A DNA stretch of 64,000 nt from Rhodocyclaceae bacterium. Its GTDB lineage: Bacteria > Pseudomonadota > Gammaproteobacteria > Burkholderiales > Rhodocyclaceae. Shown here one piece after another: positions 24,748 to 34,504 of the stretch; position 1 is the stretch's first letter, and the number at the start of each line of letters is the position of its first letter. The notes under the pieces were generated by a model. That model saw only the letters and a list, made by a program, of their open reading frames with translations, was not told the DNA's origin and searched no databases. The DNA is taken from contig JAGTRP010000011.1 in NCBI GenBank assembly GCA_018261935.1, positions 1 through 64,000 of the forward strand. The letters run 5' to 3'. The position numbers were made by a program, and so were the translations under genes.

Positions 24748-27125
24748 CAATCCGGCCTTGGCCTGCCTCCCTGCGCGGCCGCCTGGTGCTGCTTTTCGTG
24801 CTGGTGGATATCCTGATCCTGGCCCTCATCGTCGGCAACAGCCTGCGCATTCTCGAGAACCACCTGGCCGAACAGGCGACCCAGCGCCTGGCGGCGATCC
24901 GGGAAGCCTACTCGGCGGCGGTGGCGGGCCCCCTGGCCGCCCGGGATTACGCCACCTTGCGGGACATCCTCGACGCCTGGCAAAGCGCCGAGGACATCAG
25001 CTATCTCACGGTTTCCGACAACAGCGGGCGCCTGCTGGTCGCCTCCTCCGGCTGGAGGCAGGGGACGCGTCTGCCCGAGCCGTCGCCGGGGGTCGATCCC
25101 CTGGGCGACACCCATGTCCGCTTTCCGGTGGAATTCCTCGGCCAGCGCCTGGGCTGGGTGCAGTACGGCATATCCACCCGCTACATTGAACAGGCGCGCC
25201 ATGAGCTCTTCCTCCAGGGCGGGCTGCTGGCCCTCCTCGCCATCGTGGTCAGCACGGTCCTGCTGTGGCTGGCGGGCTACTGGCTGACCCGCCACCTGGT
25301 CGCCCTGACCGAAGCCAGTGCCCGCATCGCCAGCGGCGAGCACGGGGCGCGCTTCGAGGGGAAGGGCGAGGACGAGGTCGGCGTTCTCGGCCACAACTTC
25401 AACGCCATGGCGGCGGCGGTGGAATCCCGCTTCGAGGACCTCCAGCGGGAGCGGGAGCGTTTCCAGGCCATCGCCGACTATACCTATGCCTGGGAGAGCT
25501 GGTTCGACCCCCAGGGCAAGCTGGTCTGGGTCAGTCCGGCGGTGCAGCGGGTAACCGGCTACTCGCCCCCGGAGTGCGAGCGCATGCGGGGATTTCCGTT
25601 GCCCCTGGTGCATGGGGACGATCGCCCGCTGCTGGCCCGCCAGCATGCCGGCGCCCTGGCCGGCCAGACCGGCAAGGACCTTGAATTCCGGGTCGTTCGC
25701 AAGGACGGGCAGACGGTCTGGGTCGCCATGTCCTGGCAACCCATTTTCGACGCCGAGGGGCGTTCCCTGGGTTACCGGGCCAGCGTGCGGGATGTCACCA
25801 TCCAGCACCAGGCGGTGGAGGAGCTGGCCTTCCGGGCCACCCACGATCCCCTCACCGGCCTCTACAACCGGCGGGCCTTCGAGGACTACCTCAAGAAGGC
25901 CCTCCTCGAGTCGAAGGTGGTGTCGGTCCTCTACATCGACCTGGACCAGTTCAAGGTGGTGAACGACTCCTGCGGCCATGCCGCCGGGGACCGCCTGCTG
26001 CAGCGCCTGGCCCAGGTACTCCAGAGCCGTTTCGCCGATGGCTTCCTGGCCCGCCTGGGCGGCGACGAGTTCGGCTTCGTCATGCGCGATTGCGACCTCC
26101 GGGAGGCGGTGCGCCGCGCCCAGCTGCTGGTGGATGAAATCCGCGGCCTGCCCTTCGTCTGGGACGGACGCTCCTTCCGCCTGGGGGCCAGCGTCGGGGT
26201 CGCCCGCTCGTCGGAGAATCTGGCGACCGTGGCTACCCTGCTGGTGGCCGCCGATACGGCCTGCTACGCTGCCAAGGAGCGGGGGCGCAACCGGGTCGAG
26301 ACCTATTCCAGCAACGACAGCTACTACCGGGAGCGCAGCGCCGAAATCCTCTCCTTCTCCGAGGTTTCGGAAGCCCTGGGGGCCGGGTCCTTCGTCCTCT
26401 ACTGGCAGCGTATGGCATCCCTGCGGCCCGGACTGCCGGAGCATGCGGAAATCCTGGTGCGCATGGTGGCGGCGGATGGCAGCCATGTCCCCCCCGGCAA
26501 GTTCATCCCGGCTGCCGAGCGTTACGGCCTCGCGCCCATGCTCGACCGCTGGATCATCGACCAGGCCTTCCGCCAGATCGCCGCCATTCCCGACCGGCAG
26601 CGGGTCTATGCCATCAATATCTCCGGCGGCACCCTGGGGGACAGCGGCCTGACCGATTTCATCGACCGCTGCTTCGCCACCCATGGCGTGCAGCCCGCCC
26701 AGATCTGCTTCGAGATTACCGAAAGCTGCGCCATCGCCAATGTCGGCGCCGCCCTCGACTTCATCCAGGCCATGCGCCGGCTGGGGGTGAGCCTGGCCCT
26801 TGACGATTTCGGCAGCGGCCTGTCGTCCTTCGCCTACCTGCGCCGTTTCGATGTCCAGCTGATGAAGATCGATGGCCTTTTCGTGCGCAACGCCGACCAG
26901 GACGGCCGGGACCGTGCCGTGGTCGAGGCGGCCGTCCGGCTGGCCAGCGCCCTGGGCCTGCAGACGGTGGCCGAGTATGTGTGCAGCGAGTCGGTGCTGA
27001 AGGTGGTGCAGGAACTGGGGGTCGATTACGCCCAGGGGTACGCCGTCCATGTTCCCGAACCCCTGCCGGGCAAGGGGGCGATGGCAGCCCCCCAGGGCGA
27101 GGGGCTGCTGGTCAGCCAGCCGTAG
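24744..27125 (+). CDS. membrane PAS-GGDEF-EAL cyclic-di-GMP enzyme
   Basis: The 793-residue protein has two transmembrane segments (about 12-32 and 155-178) around a periplasmic sensor region. HAMP (to about 235), PAS (about 240-360), GGDEF (about 370-525) and EAL (about 530-785) domains follow. The cyclase site GGDEF (439-443) is intact; the RxxD upstream is one residue off the canonical inhibitory spacing. In the phosphodiesterase domain EAL reads EIL (Glu569). The other catalytic residues appear present (FEITE, DDFGSG, KIDG, AEYV, QGY), so both activities are possible. It overlaps the PhnD-like gene (ATGA). Confidence 0.9.
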   Translation: MTIRPWPASLRGRLVLLFVLVDILILALIVGNSLRILENHLAEQATQRLAAIREAYSAAVAGPLAARDYATLRDILDAWQSAEDISYLTVSDNSGRLLVASSGWRQGTRLPEPSPGVDPLGDTHVRFPVEFLGQRLGWVQYGISTRYIEQARHELFLQGGLLALLAIVVSTVLLWLAGYWLTRHLVALTEASARIASGEHGARFEGKGEDEVGVLGHNFNAMAAAVESRFEDLQRERERFQAIADYTYAWESWFDPQGKLVWVSPAVQRVTGYSPPECERMRGFPLPLVHGDDRPLLARQHAGALAGQTGKDLEFRVVRKDGQTVWVAMSWQPIFDAEGRSLGYRASVRDVTIQHQAVEELAFRATHDPLTGLYNRRAFEDYLKKALLESKVVSVLYIDLDQFKVVNDSCGHAAGDRLLQRLAQVLQSRFADGFLARLGGDEFGFVMRDCDLREAVRRAQLLVDEIRGLPFVWDGRSFRLGASVGVARSSENLATVATLLVAADTACYAAKERGRNRVETYSSNDSYYRERSAEILSFSEVSEALGAGSFVLYWQRMASLRPGLPEHAEILVRMVAADGSHVPPGKFIPAAERYGLAPMLDRWIIDQAFRQIAAIPDRQRVYAINISGGTLGDSGLTDFIDRCFATHGVQPAQICFEITESCAIANVGAALDFIQAMRRLGVSLALDDFGSGLSSFAYLRRFDVQLMKIDGLFVRNADQDGRDRAVVEAAVRLASALGLQTVAEYVCSESVLKVVQELGVDYAQGYAVHVPEPLPGKGAMAAPQGEGLLVSQP

Positions 27126-27144
27126 AGCGCGGCCGGCGTCGGGT

Positions 27145-28533
27145 TCAGGCGAGACGCTGGCGGGCCCGGGCGATAGCCGCCCGCACCTGTTCCGGCGCCG
27201 TGCCGCCGATGTGGTTGCGGCTCTTCAGGGAACCTTCCACCGTCAGCACCGCGAACACGTCCTCGCCCACGAGGGGCGAGAAGGCCTGGAGTTCGGCCAG
27301 GGGCAGCTGGGGCAGATCGACGCCCAGCTGTTCGGCCCGCTTGACGGCATGGCCCACGGCCTCGTGGGCGTCCCGGAAGGGCAGGCCCTTCTTGGCGAGG
27401 TAGTCGGCCAGGTCGGTGGCGGTGGCGAAGCCCTGGGTCAGGGCGGCCTTCATGGCCTCCGGCTTCACTGTGATGCCCGCCGCCATGTCGGCGAAGATGC
27501 GCAGGGTGTCGGTAACCGTGTCGACGGCGTCGAAAAGGGGTTCCTTGTCCTCCTGGTTGTCCTTGTTGTAGGCCAGGGGCTGGGATTTCATCAGGGTGAG
27601 GAGGGCGATGAGATGCCCATTCACCCGGCCGGTCTTGCCCCGGGCCAGTTCCGGCACGTCCGGGTTCTTCTTCTGGGGCATGATGGAAGAGCCGGTGCAG
27701 AAGCGGTCGGCGATCTGGATGAAGCCGACCCGGGGGCTCATCCACATGACCAGTTCTTCCGACAGGCGGCTGATGTGGGTCATGAGGAGGGCGCAGGCGG
27801 CGCAGAATTCGATGGCGAAATCCCGGTCGGAAACGGCGTCCAGGGAGTTTTCGCAGACCTCCTGGAAGCCCAGTTCGGCGGCGACGAATTCCCGGTCGAT
27901 GGGGTAGGTGGTGCCGGCCAGGGCGGCGGCGCCCAGGGGCAGGCGGTTGGTGCGCTTGCGGCAATCGGCGAAGCGCTCGGCGTCGCGGCCGAACATTTCG
28001 AAATAGGCCAGCATGTGGTGGCCGAAGGTCACCGGCTGGGCCACCTGCAGGTGGGTGAAGCCGGGCATCGGGGTGGCGGCTTCCTTCTCGGCCAGATCGA
28101 CGAGGGCGCTACGGAAGGATTTGACGAGGGCCAGGATGTCGTCGATGGCGTCCCGCAGGTAGAGGCGGATGTCGGTGGCTACCTGGTCGTTGCGAGAACG
28201 GCCGGTATGGAGCCGCTTGCCGGCGTCGCCCACGAGGGCGGTGAGGCGCTTCTCGATGTTGAGATGCACGTCCTCCAGGTCCAGGGACCACTCGAAGGTG
28301 CCGGATTCGATCTCCTCCCGCACCTGCTTCATGCCGCGCTCGATGTCGGCCAGGTCCTGGGCGCTGATGATGCCCTGCCGGGCCAGCATCCGGGCATGGG
28401 CCAGGGAGCCCTGGATGTCCTGGCGCCACATGCGCTGGTCGAAATCCACCGAAGCGGTGTAACGTTTGACGAGATCGGAGACCGGCTCGGAAAAGCGGCC
28501 GGCCCAGGTGTATTGGGAAGCGTTGGAGGTCAT
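27145..28533 (-). CDS. argH: argininosuccinate lyase
   Basis: ArgH splits argininosuccinate into arginine and fumarate, the last step of arginine synthesis. The 462-residue protein matches the family length and carries the fumarase/lyase signature [12 protein letters not shown] at about 281-292, with the catalytic Ser in its flexible loop, and [11 protein letters not shown] near 115. It is a single gene divergent from the AlgZ-like kinase with only 39 bases between them. Confidence 0.97.
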   Translation of the reverse strand: MTSNASQYTWAGRFSEPVSDLVKRYTASVDFDQRMWRQDIQGSLAHARMLARQGIISAQDLADIERGMKQVREEIESGTFEWSLDLEDVHLNIEKRLTALVGDAGKRLHTGRSRNDQVATDIRLYLRDAIDDILALVKSFRSALVDLAEKEAATPMPGFTHLQVAQPVTFGHHMLAYFEMFGRDAERFADCRKRTNRLPLGAAALAGTTYPIDREFVAAELGFQEVCENSLDAVSDRDFAIEFCAACALLMTHISRLSEELVMWMSPRVGFIQIADRFCTGSSIMPQKKNPDVPELARGKTGRVNGHLIALLTLMKSQPLAYNKDNQEDKEPLFDAVDTVTDTLRIFADMAAGITVKPEAMKAALTQGFATATDLADYLAKKGLPFRDAHEAVGHAVKRAEQLGVDLPQLPLAELQAFSPLVGEDVFAVLTVEGSLKSRNHIGGTAPEQVRAAIARARQRLA

Positions 28534-28543
28534 GCCTGTGGCC

Positions 28544-28570
28544 TAGAATGGAGGGCGCAAAGGGCGCAAA
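28544..28570 (+). promoter_or_regulatory. candidate -10 box and 9-base tandem repeat before algZ
   Basis: TAGAAT at 28544-28549 could be the -10 element for the AlgZ/AlgR operon. Two tandem copies of GGGCGCAAA (28553-28561 and 28562-28570) then run up to the start codon. No clear -35 or Shine-Dalgarno sequence is visible. Confidence 0.35.
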
Positions 28571-28572
28571 AA

Positions 28573-29604
28573 ATGGCAAGTATACGGCAAATCCCCTCCC
28601 CCCATCCGCTACCGGACTGGCGCAACTTCGGCGTCGTCCTGCGGATACTCCTCGGTATCAACGTCCTGGCGCTGGCCGCGGCCCTGCTCCAGGCGGGCGG
28701 ATTGGCCGCCTGGCTGGTTCGCTACGTCGAGCTGGCGGCCTGGGTGGAGCCCCTGCTCCTGGTGGTTCTCGGGCTCCTGGCCGGGCTGCGCGATCTCCTG
28801 TGGCGCCTGCCGGCACGGCCGGGCCAGGGGGGGGTCATGGCCCTGGCGGCGGTGCTGGCGGGGCTGCAGTACGATTTTTGGGCCTGGCTCGGCCTGGCCG
28901 ACCGCCTGCCCTTCGGTGCCCTGCGGGCCGCCCTCCTGGCGGCGGCCGCCGCCGGCCTGCTGCTCGCCTATTTCGAACTGCGCTCCCGGGCCTTCTCCCC
29001 GGTGGAGGCCGAAGCCCGGCTGGCGGCCCTGAATGCCCGCATCCGGCCCCACTTCCTGTTCAATTCGCTGAACACGGTGCTCTCCCTGATCCGGGCCGAA
29101 CCCAAGCGGGCCGAGGCTGCCCTGGAATCCCTGGCCGATCTTTTCCGCGCCGCGCTGAAGGACCAGCGGGAACTGGTGCCCCTGTCGGACGAGATCGCCC
29201 TCGGGCGCCAGTACCTGGAACTGGAGAAGCTGCGCCTGGGCGAGCGCCTGCGGCTAGGCTGGGAAGTGGCCGACGTGCCCCTCGACACCCTCATCCCGCC
29301 CCTCATGCTCCAGCCCCTGCTGGAGAACGCCGTTTATCACGGCATTGAGCCGGCCCCGGAAGGGGGCGAGGTCCATATCGGCTTCGCCCGCCGGGGGGAA
29401 GAGTTGGCGATCGAAATCGCCAATCCCATGCCCGCCGCCGGCCAGCACGCCGCCGGCCACCAGATGGCGGTGGCCAATATCCGCGAACGCCTCGCCTTGT
29501 ATTACGATCTCGAAGCCCGCCTGGAAGTCCGCCAGGAGGCGGGCAGCTACTCCGTCCGGATCACCTTGCCATGCCGAACCAGGAATCACCCCTCGCCATC
29601 CTGA
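28573..29604 (+). CDS. algZ: LytS/AlgZ-family sensor histidine kinase
   Basis: The 343-residue inner-membrane kinase has about four hydrophobic segments (to about 140) and the HisKA-like region ALNARIRPHFLFNSLNT with the phospho-accepting His160. An ATPase domain has the N box LLENAVYHGIEPAPEGG and a weak G box (ANIRERL). It has the short membrane-sensor layout of AlgZ/FimS. It overlaps the response regulator gene by 34 bases. In Pseudomonas the AlgZ/AlgR pair controls type IV pili and surface behaviour; that role is inferred here. Confidence 0.88.
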   Translation: MASIRQIPSPHPLPDWRNFGVVLRILLGINVLALAAALLQAGGLAAWLVRYVELAAWVEPLLLVVLGLLAGLRDLLWRLPARPGQGGVMALAAVLAGLQYDFWAWLGLADRLPFGALRAALLAAAAAGLLLAYFELRSRAFSPVEAEARLAALNARIRPHFLFNSLNTVLSLIRAEPKRAEAALESLADLFRAALKDQRELVPLSDEIALGRQYLELEKLRLGERLRLGWEVADVPLDTLIPPLMLQPLLENAVYHGIEPAPEGGEVHIGFARRGEELAIEIANPMPAAGQHAAGHQMAVANIRERLALYYDLEARLEVRQEAGSYSVRITLPCRTRNHPSPS

Positions 29605-30353
29605 TCGTCGACGACGAGCCGCCGGCCCGGGCCCGCCTGCGGGAACTGCTGGCCGACATCGCGCCCGAGCTGCCCAACCGGGTGGTGGGGGAGGCCGGCC
29701 ATGGCCTCGCCGCCCTCCAAAAGCTCAACGAGGAGCCGGCCGACGTGGTGCTGTGCGACATCCGCATGCCCCGCATGGACGGCATCGAACTGGCCGGCCA
29801 CGTGGGCGGGCTCCCCCATCCGCCGGCGGTCATCTTCGTCACCGCCTACGACAATTACGCCGTCCAGGCCTTCGACCTCAACGCCATTGACTACCTCTTG
29901 AAGCCGGTGCGGGCCCAGCGCCTGCTGGCAGCCCTGCAGAAGGTCCGCGCCGGGCGGCCGCCGGCGGCCGAGCTCCTGCCCGTCATCGGCCGGGAAGTGC
30001 GGGGGAGCGGGCGCACCCACCTGTCCTGCCACGAGCGGGGACGGCTCCTCCTGGTGCCCCTCTCCGAAGTGCTCTACTTCAAGGCCGACCTTAAGTACGT
30101 CACCGCCCGGACCCGGGACAGGGAGTATCTGTTGGACGAGGCCCTCACCCACCTGGAGGAAGAGTTCGCCGACCGCTTCATCCGCCTGCACCGGGCCGTG
30201 CTGGTGGCCAGGGATGCTCTGGCCGGCTTCGAGAGGGCGGCGGGGGATGATGCGGAAGCCTACGGCTGGGCGCTATTGCGGGGCGTGCCGGACAAGCTGC
30301 CCGTGAGCCGCCGGCAATGGGGGCTGGCGAAGTCGTTTGCGAAGGCGGGGTAG
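29571..30353 (+). CDS. algR: LytTR response regulator AlgR
   Basis: The 260-residue protein has a receiver domain (about 9-125) with the acidic pocket VDDEPPAR, phospho-acceptor Asp63 (LCDIRMPRMDG) and Lys in LLKPV. A C-terminal LytTR DNA-binding domain (about 150-250) carries YFKADLKYVTART and FIRLHRAVLVA. It is translated from a start inside the algZ gene, so the two are coupled. Confidence 0.92.
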   Translation: MPNQESPLAILIVDDEPPARARLRELLADIAPELPNRVVGEAGHGLAALQKLNEEPADVVLCDIRMPRMDGIELAGHVGGLPHPPAVIFVTAYDNYAVQAFDLNAIDYLLKPVRAQRLLAALQKVRAGRPPAAELLPVIGREVRGSGRTHLSCHERGRLLLVPLSEVLYFKADLKYVTARTRDREYLLDEALTHLEEEFADRFIRLHRAVLVARDALAGFERAAGDDAEAYGWALLRGVPDKLPVSRRQWGLAKSFAKAG

Positions 30354-30450
30354 GGGCGGCAGGGGAACGGGGCAGGCTGGCCAAACGCGTGGCACCTCGC
30401 GGACGGCATGTTAAGCCTGCTGGCACTCACCGGCGAGCAAGGTTACAGCG

Positions 30451-30960
30451 TTACCGGACCTCGGCTGTTGAACGGGAGCGATCAAGATAGCGGAAGCCAT
30501 TGGCCCTAACAGGGACCTCGCAACCCTTGTATCGACAGCCCCCGCGGACGTCTATATCAACCCGTGCATTCCTTGGCTCAGGACTGGGGCCAATCGGTTG
30601 GGACGTGCCCTTGCCTTCTGCATAAACCACCTCGCCGGGAACTCCGGTTGTTGTAAGAAGCTGCATGACATGGTTTGCACGTTGTGTGGAGAGGGTGTTT
30701 GCAGTCTGTGGCGAACCCTCCGAGATATCGGCATGACCCGTGACCGTAATCGATCCAATTGGGCAATAGTCGGCCTTTCGAAGGCGAGTGACGAATTCAA
30801 CAATGCTTTCGCGTTCGGACTGAGAGAGGATGTTGGACCGAGGCGCAAACAGGACTGTCTCCACCAATACCCCGTCACAGCTGACAGGGCCGGCTTCAGA
30901 GATGATGGGCTGGATAAGCGCCACAACGCAGGCTGCTACTGATGGGAATTTCATTTGCAT
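30451..30960 (-). CDS. OmpA-domain exported protein
   Basis: The 169-residue protein has a signal peptide (hydrophobic core about 8-20) and a C-terminal OmpA-like peptidoglycan-binding domain. Recognisable are the ETVLFAPRSNILS strand, SITVTGHADISEG, LSTQRANHVMQLL and the closing EPRNARVDIDV. Cysteines near the mature N-terminus and in the tail (CRYKGCEV) may form disulfides. Two ATGs six bases apart (30960 and 30954) could serve as start, and neither has a clear Shine-Dalgarno sequence. By eye G+C is about 53-55 percent against nearly 70 percent around it, with different codon use, which suggests recent acquisition. Confidence 0.75.
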   Translation of the reverse strand: MQMKFPSVAACVVALIQPIISEAGPVSCDGVLVETVLFAPRSNILSQSERESIVEFVTRLRKADYCPIGSITVTGHADISEGSPQTANTLSTQRANHVMQLLTTTGVPGEVVYAEGKGTSQPIGPSPEPRNARVDIDVRGGCRYKGCEVPVRANGFRYLDRSRSTAEVR

Positions 30961-31054
30961 GGCACCGATATTTGAGCAATGAGGCATAGCTGCGGGTTGT
31001 CCTGTATTTGAAGACCCCGTAAATTCAACCTGTTTCCACGCGCTCCTGGACTGT

Positions 31055-31654
31055 TCACCGCCGCCGCCACACCTGCCAGCGCTCGCTGCCAGCGAAGACC
31101 GGGATCGAGTCTGCAACGGCAGTATCCTCGATGCACTCGAAGTGGGGCGAGAGCAGCGCGTCCAGTTGTTCCTGCGTGATCCCGAAGGGCGGCCCCTTGG
31201 GCTCGTCGCGGAAAAAGAAGAAGCCGGCCAGCTGCCCGCCGGCGGGCAGCAGCTCGGCCACCTGCTCGGCCCAGGCGGGCCACAGCTTGCGGGGCAGGGC
31301 GCAGAGGAAGGCACGTTCGTAGATGAGATCGAGGGGCGCCTCGGGCTTGAAAGTGAAGAAGTCGGCGCACACCAGGTGGCCGGGCCAGTCCCCCAGGACG
31401 CGGCGGGCGGCATCGATGGCGGCGGGGGAAAAGTCCAGGGCGGTCACCGGCCAGCCCCGCCCGGCCAGGTACGCCGCCTCCCAGGCGCTGCCGCAGCCGG
31501 GAATGAGGGTGTCGAGGGGATGGGGCTGGCTCTCGGCGAAGCGGTGCAGGGCCTCGGGAACCCGGCCGGCATCCCAGGGAGTGACCCCCTCCCGGAAGCG
31601 CTTGTCCCAGAATTCGGGCAGATCCGGGCACTGCTCCGGCGGCTTTCCGCTCAT
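31055..31654 (-). CDS. TPMT-family thiol methyltransferase
   Basis: The 199-residue SAM-dependent methyltransferase resembles the thiopurine S-methyltransferase (tellurite/thiol methylation) family: [16 protein letters not shown] near the start, the SAM motif [15 protein letters not shown], and [11 protein letters not shown]. Natural substrates of such bacterial enzymes are uncertain. I chose the ATG at 31654 because GGCGGGG lies about six bases upstream; an alternative at 31687 adds eleven residues. It is divergent from hemC. Confidence 0.8.
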   Translation of the reverse strand: MSGKPPEQCPDLPEFWDKRFREGVTPWDAGRVPEALHRFAESQPHPLDTLIPGCGSAWEAAYLAGRGWPVTALDFSPAAIDAARRVLGDWPGHLVCADFFTFKPEAPLDLIYERAFLCALPRKLWPAWAEQVAELLPAGGQLAGFFFFRDEPKGPPFGITQEQLDALLSPHFECIEDTAVADSIPVFAGSERWQVWRRR

Positions 31655-31689
31655 GGTTTCCCCGCCGAAGGCGGCAGGAACCGCCATGC

Positions 31690-31695
31690 TAGAAT
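31690..31695 (+). promoter_or_regulatory. probable -10 box of the hemCDXY promoter
   Basis: TAGAAT lies 35 bases before the hemC start in the gap between hemC and the divergent methyltransferase gene. The -35 region is not clear. Confidence 0.4.
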
Positions 31696-31729
31696 CGAAT
31701 TTTTCTCCCGCCTGATCCAGGGCCGAACC

Positions 31730-32665
31730 ATGTCCGCTCCTTCCCGCATCGTCATTGCTTCCCGTGAATCCCGCCTCGCCATGTGGCAGGCCGAGCATGT
31801 CAGAGACCGCCTGTCGGCGCTCAATCCGGGCGCCGAAGTCGTCATTCTAGGCATGACCACCCAGGGCGACCAGATTCTCGACCGCCCCCTCGCCCAGATC
31901 GGCGGCAAGGGCCTCTTCATCAAGGAACTGGAAGTGGCCATGCAGGAAGGCCGCGCCGACCTCGCCGTCCATTCCATGAAGGACGTTCCCATGGAAATGC
32001 CGGAGGGCTTCGTCCTGGCCGCCATTTCGGCCCGGGAAAATCCCCGGGATGCCTTCGTCTCCAACAAGTACGCCGGCCTCGACGAATTGCCGGCAGGCGC
32101 CGTCGTGGGCACTTCCAGCCTGCGCCGGGAAGCCATCCTGCGGGCTCGCTATCCGCAGCTGAAGATCAGCAGCCTGCGGGGCAACCTGGACACCCGCCTC
32201 CGGAAGCTCGACGAAGGCCAGTACGACGCCATCATCCTGGCGGCGGCGGGGCTCATCCGCCTGGGGCTGAAGGACCGCATCAAGTCGGTGCTGACGCCGG
32301 AGCAGTCCCTGCCGGCCCCCGGCCAGGGCGCTCTGGGCATCGAACTGGTGGCCGGCCGCTCCGACATGGCGGCGGTGGTCAAGGCCCTGAACGACCCCGA
32401 GACCGCCTGGTGCGTGCGCGCCGAGCGGGCCTTCTCCCGGGCCCTGGGCGGCAGCTGCCAAGTGCCCCTGGGGGGCTATGCCATCATCGACAATGGGGAA
32501 CTGTGGCTGCGGGGCTTCGTTGCCACCCCGGACGGCCGGGAAATGGTGAGCGCCGAACTGCGCGGCAAGCCGGAGGAGGATGAGACCCTCGGCCGCCGTC
32601 TGGCGGACATGCTCCTCGCCCAGGGGGCCGGCGCCATCCTCGCCAAGCTCGCCGCCTGCAAATGA
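31730..32665 (+). CDS. hemC: porphobilinogen deaminase (hydroxymethylbilane synthase)
   Basis: HemC joins four porphobilinogen units into hydroxymethylbilane. The 311-residue protein has the conserved N-terminus [18 protein letters not shown], catalytic Asp in the VHSMKDVP segment, and Cys243 (GGSCQVPLG), which holds the dipyrromethane cofactor. Its stop overlaps hemD (ATGA). It is the first gene of hemC-hemD-hemX-hemY. Confidence 0.97.
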   Translation: MSAPSRIVIASRESRLAMWQAEHVRDRLSALNPGAEVVILGMTTQGDQILDRPLAQIGGKGLFIKELEVAMQEGRADLAVHSMKDVPMEMPEGFVLAAISARENPRDAFVSNKYAGLDELPAGAVVGTSSLRREAILRARYPQLKISSLRGNLDTRLRKLDEGQYDAIILAAAGLIRLGLKDRIKSVLTPEQSLPAPGQGALGIELVAGRSDMAAVVKALNDPETAWCVRAERAFSRALGGSCQVPLGGYAIIDNGELWLRGFVATPDGREMVSAELRGKPEEDETLGRRLADMLLAQGAGAILAKLAACK

Positions 32666-33450
32666 CCTCCGCAGGACCCCTCGCCGGGAAGACCATTGTC
32701 GTCACCCGGCCTCGGGCCCAGGCCGATGCCCTGGCGGCCGCCATCGCGGCCGCCGGCGGCGAACCCCTGCTGTTTCCCCTTCTGGAAATCTCCCCGGCCG
32801 ACGACCACCGGGGCCTGGATGAGGCCCTCGCCCGCCTCCCCGACTACACCCTGGCGGTGTTCATCAGCCCCAATGCGGTGGATTACAGCCTGCCGGCGCT
32901 CCTGGCCCGGGGGCCCTGGCCAGCCGGCCTGGTGCCGGCGGCGGTGGGGCAGGGGACGGTGAAGGCCCTGGCGGCCCACGGGGTCGCCGGCTGCGTGGCA
33001 CCGACCCGGCGTTTCGATTCCGAAGCCCTCCTCGAATTGCCCGAGCTGCAGGCCGACCGGGTGGCCGGCCGGCGGGTGGCGATCTTCCGCGGCGACGGCG
33101 GCCGGGAGCTCCTGGCCGATACCCTGCGCGCCCGGGGGGCGGCGGTGGATTGCATCACCTGCTACCGGCGCTCCGCCCCGGCCCTTGGCCCGGCGCCCCT
33201 GATGGCGGCCTGGCGGGCCGGGCGGCTGGACGCCGTTACCGTCTCCAGCAGCGAGGGCCTGCGCTACCTGGCGGACATGCTGGATGCGGACGGCCGCCGC
33301 TTCCTGGCCGCGACGCCGGTTCTCGTCCCCCATGAACGCATTGCCGACAATGCCCGGGCCCTGGGGCTGGACAAGGTCGTGCTGACGGCCCCCGCCGATG
33401 CGGGCATCATCGCCGGCCTGTGCGCTTATAATTGGCCGAAAAATGACTGA
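32662..33450 (+). CDS. hemD: uroporphyrinogen-III synthase
   Basis: HemD closes and inverts ring D of hydroxymethylbilane to give uroporphyrinogen III. The 262-residue protein shows the loosely conserved family pattern: [15 protein letters not shown] at the N-terminus, [10 protein letters not shown], and [11 protein letters not shown] in the second half. It is coupled to hemC by overlap and overlaps hemX by eight bases. Confidence 0.92.
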   Translation: MTSAGPLAGKTIVVTRPRAQADALAAAIAAAGGEPLLFPLLEISPADDHRGLDEALARLPDYTLAVFISPNAVDYSLPALLARGPWPAGLVPAAVGQGTVKALAAHGVAGCVAPTRRFDSEALLELPELQADRVAGRRVAIFRGDGGRELLADTLRARGAAVDCITCYRRSAPALGPAPLMAAWRAGRLDAVTVSSSEGLRYLADMLDADGRRFLAATPVLVPHERIADNARALGLDKVVLTAPADAGIIAGLCAYNWPKND

Positions 33451-34504
33451 AGCCATGAACGACGCTCCCCCCCCAACCGAAATCACCGTCGCACCGGTAC
33501 GGTCCACCGCTGCCCCGGTGTGGCGCAACCCTTGGTTCTACCTGGTCCTGATGGCCGTGGGCCTGGCCCTCTGGCAGTGGGTCGAGACCCGTATCCGGCT
33601 CGCCGATACCCAGCAGGAGGTGGCCCGGCGCCTGGCCGACAACGCCGCCGCCAGCAAGGAGGACCGCAGCCTCCTGAAAGAATCTCAGGAACAGGTGGCA
33701 GCCCTCCAGGACCGGGTCGATACCCTGGAATCCCAGCAGGCCGAATTCCAAGGCCAGGCCCAGGAACTCCGGAACCTCTACCAGGACTTGGCCCGCAGCC
33801 GGGACGACGCCACCCTCCTCGAAGTCGAGCAGGCGGTCACCCTGGCTGCCCAGCAGCTCCAGCTGGCGGGCAATGTGCAGGCGGCGGTCCTGGCCCTGCA
33901 GTCCGCCGACGCCAAGCTGGCGCGCCTCGACCGGCCCCAGTTCATCCCCCTCAGGAAGACCTTGGCCCGGGACCTGGAGCGCCTGCAGGCCCTGCCTTTC
34001 GTCGATCTGCCCGGCATGAGCGTGAAGCTGGAGAGCGCCATCGTCGCCGTGGACAAGCTGCCCCTGGCCATGGACCAGCGCCCCCGCTCGCCGGAGAAGC
34101 CGGCCGCCGCCCAGCCCGCGGCAACCGAGCTGCCCTGGTGGAAGCGGGCCGGCAGCGAGCTGTGGCAGGAAGTCCGCGGCCTGGTGCGCATCCAGCGCTT
34201 CGACCGGGCCGAGCCGGTGCTGCTGCCGCCGGAGCAGTCCTTTTTCCTGCGGGAAAACCTCAAGCTGCGGCTCCTGAACGCCCGCCTTGCCCTCTTCGCC
34301 CGGGATGCCTGGACCTTCCGCAACGAGCTGCGGGCCGCCCAGGACTGGCTGGCCCGCTATTTCGACGGCCAGGACAAGGCCGTGCAGGCGGAGATCGCCA
34401 CCCTGAGGCAGCTGGCGGCCGCCGAGGTCAACATCGAGCCGCCCAGCCTGAACGACAGCCTGACGGCCCTGCGCATCTTCAAAAGCGCCCGGGAGAGGAA
34501 GTGA
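33443..34504 (+). CDS. hemX: HemX family membrane protein
   Basis: The 353-residue protein has one transmembrane segment (about 29-48). A long periplasmic coiled coil (about 50-115, Gln/Glu/Arg-rich) and a helical C-terminal domain with WWKRAGSELWQEVRGLVRIQ follow, as in HemX. Although HemX is often labelled uroporphyrinogen-III methyltransferase, no SAM-binding motif is visible here. It is probably an accessory membrane protein of heme synthesis. The start overlaps hemD and the stop overlaps hemY (GTGA). Confidence 0.88.
   Translation: MTEAMNDAPPPTEITVAPVRSTAAPVWRNPWFYLVLMAVGLALWQWVETRIRLADTQQEVARRLADNAAASKEDRSLLKESQEQVAALQDRVDTLESQQAEFQGQAQELRNLYQDLARSRDDATLLEVEQAVTLAAQQLQLAGNVQAAVLALQSADAKLARLDRPQFIPLRKTLARDLERLQALPFVDLPGMSVKLESAIVAVDKLPLAMDQRPRSPEKPAAAQPAATELPWWKRAGSELWQEVRGLVRIQRFDRAEPVLLPPEQSFFLRENLKLRLLNARLALFARDAWTFRNELRAAQDWLARYFDGQDKAVQAEIATLRQLAAAEVNIEPPSLNDSLTALRIFKSARERK

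Noticed and set aside
33443-34504. HemX labelled as uroporphyrinogen-III C-methyltransferase.
   Set aside because: The SAM-binding motifs of CobA/CysG are absent; the label is a historical misannotation of this family.
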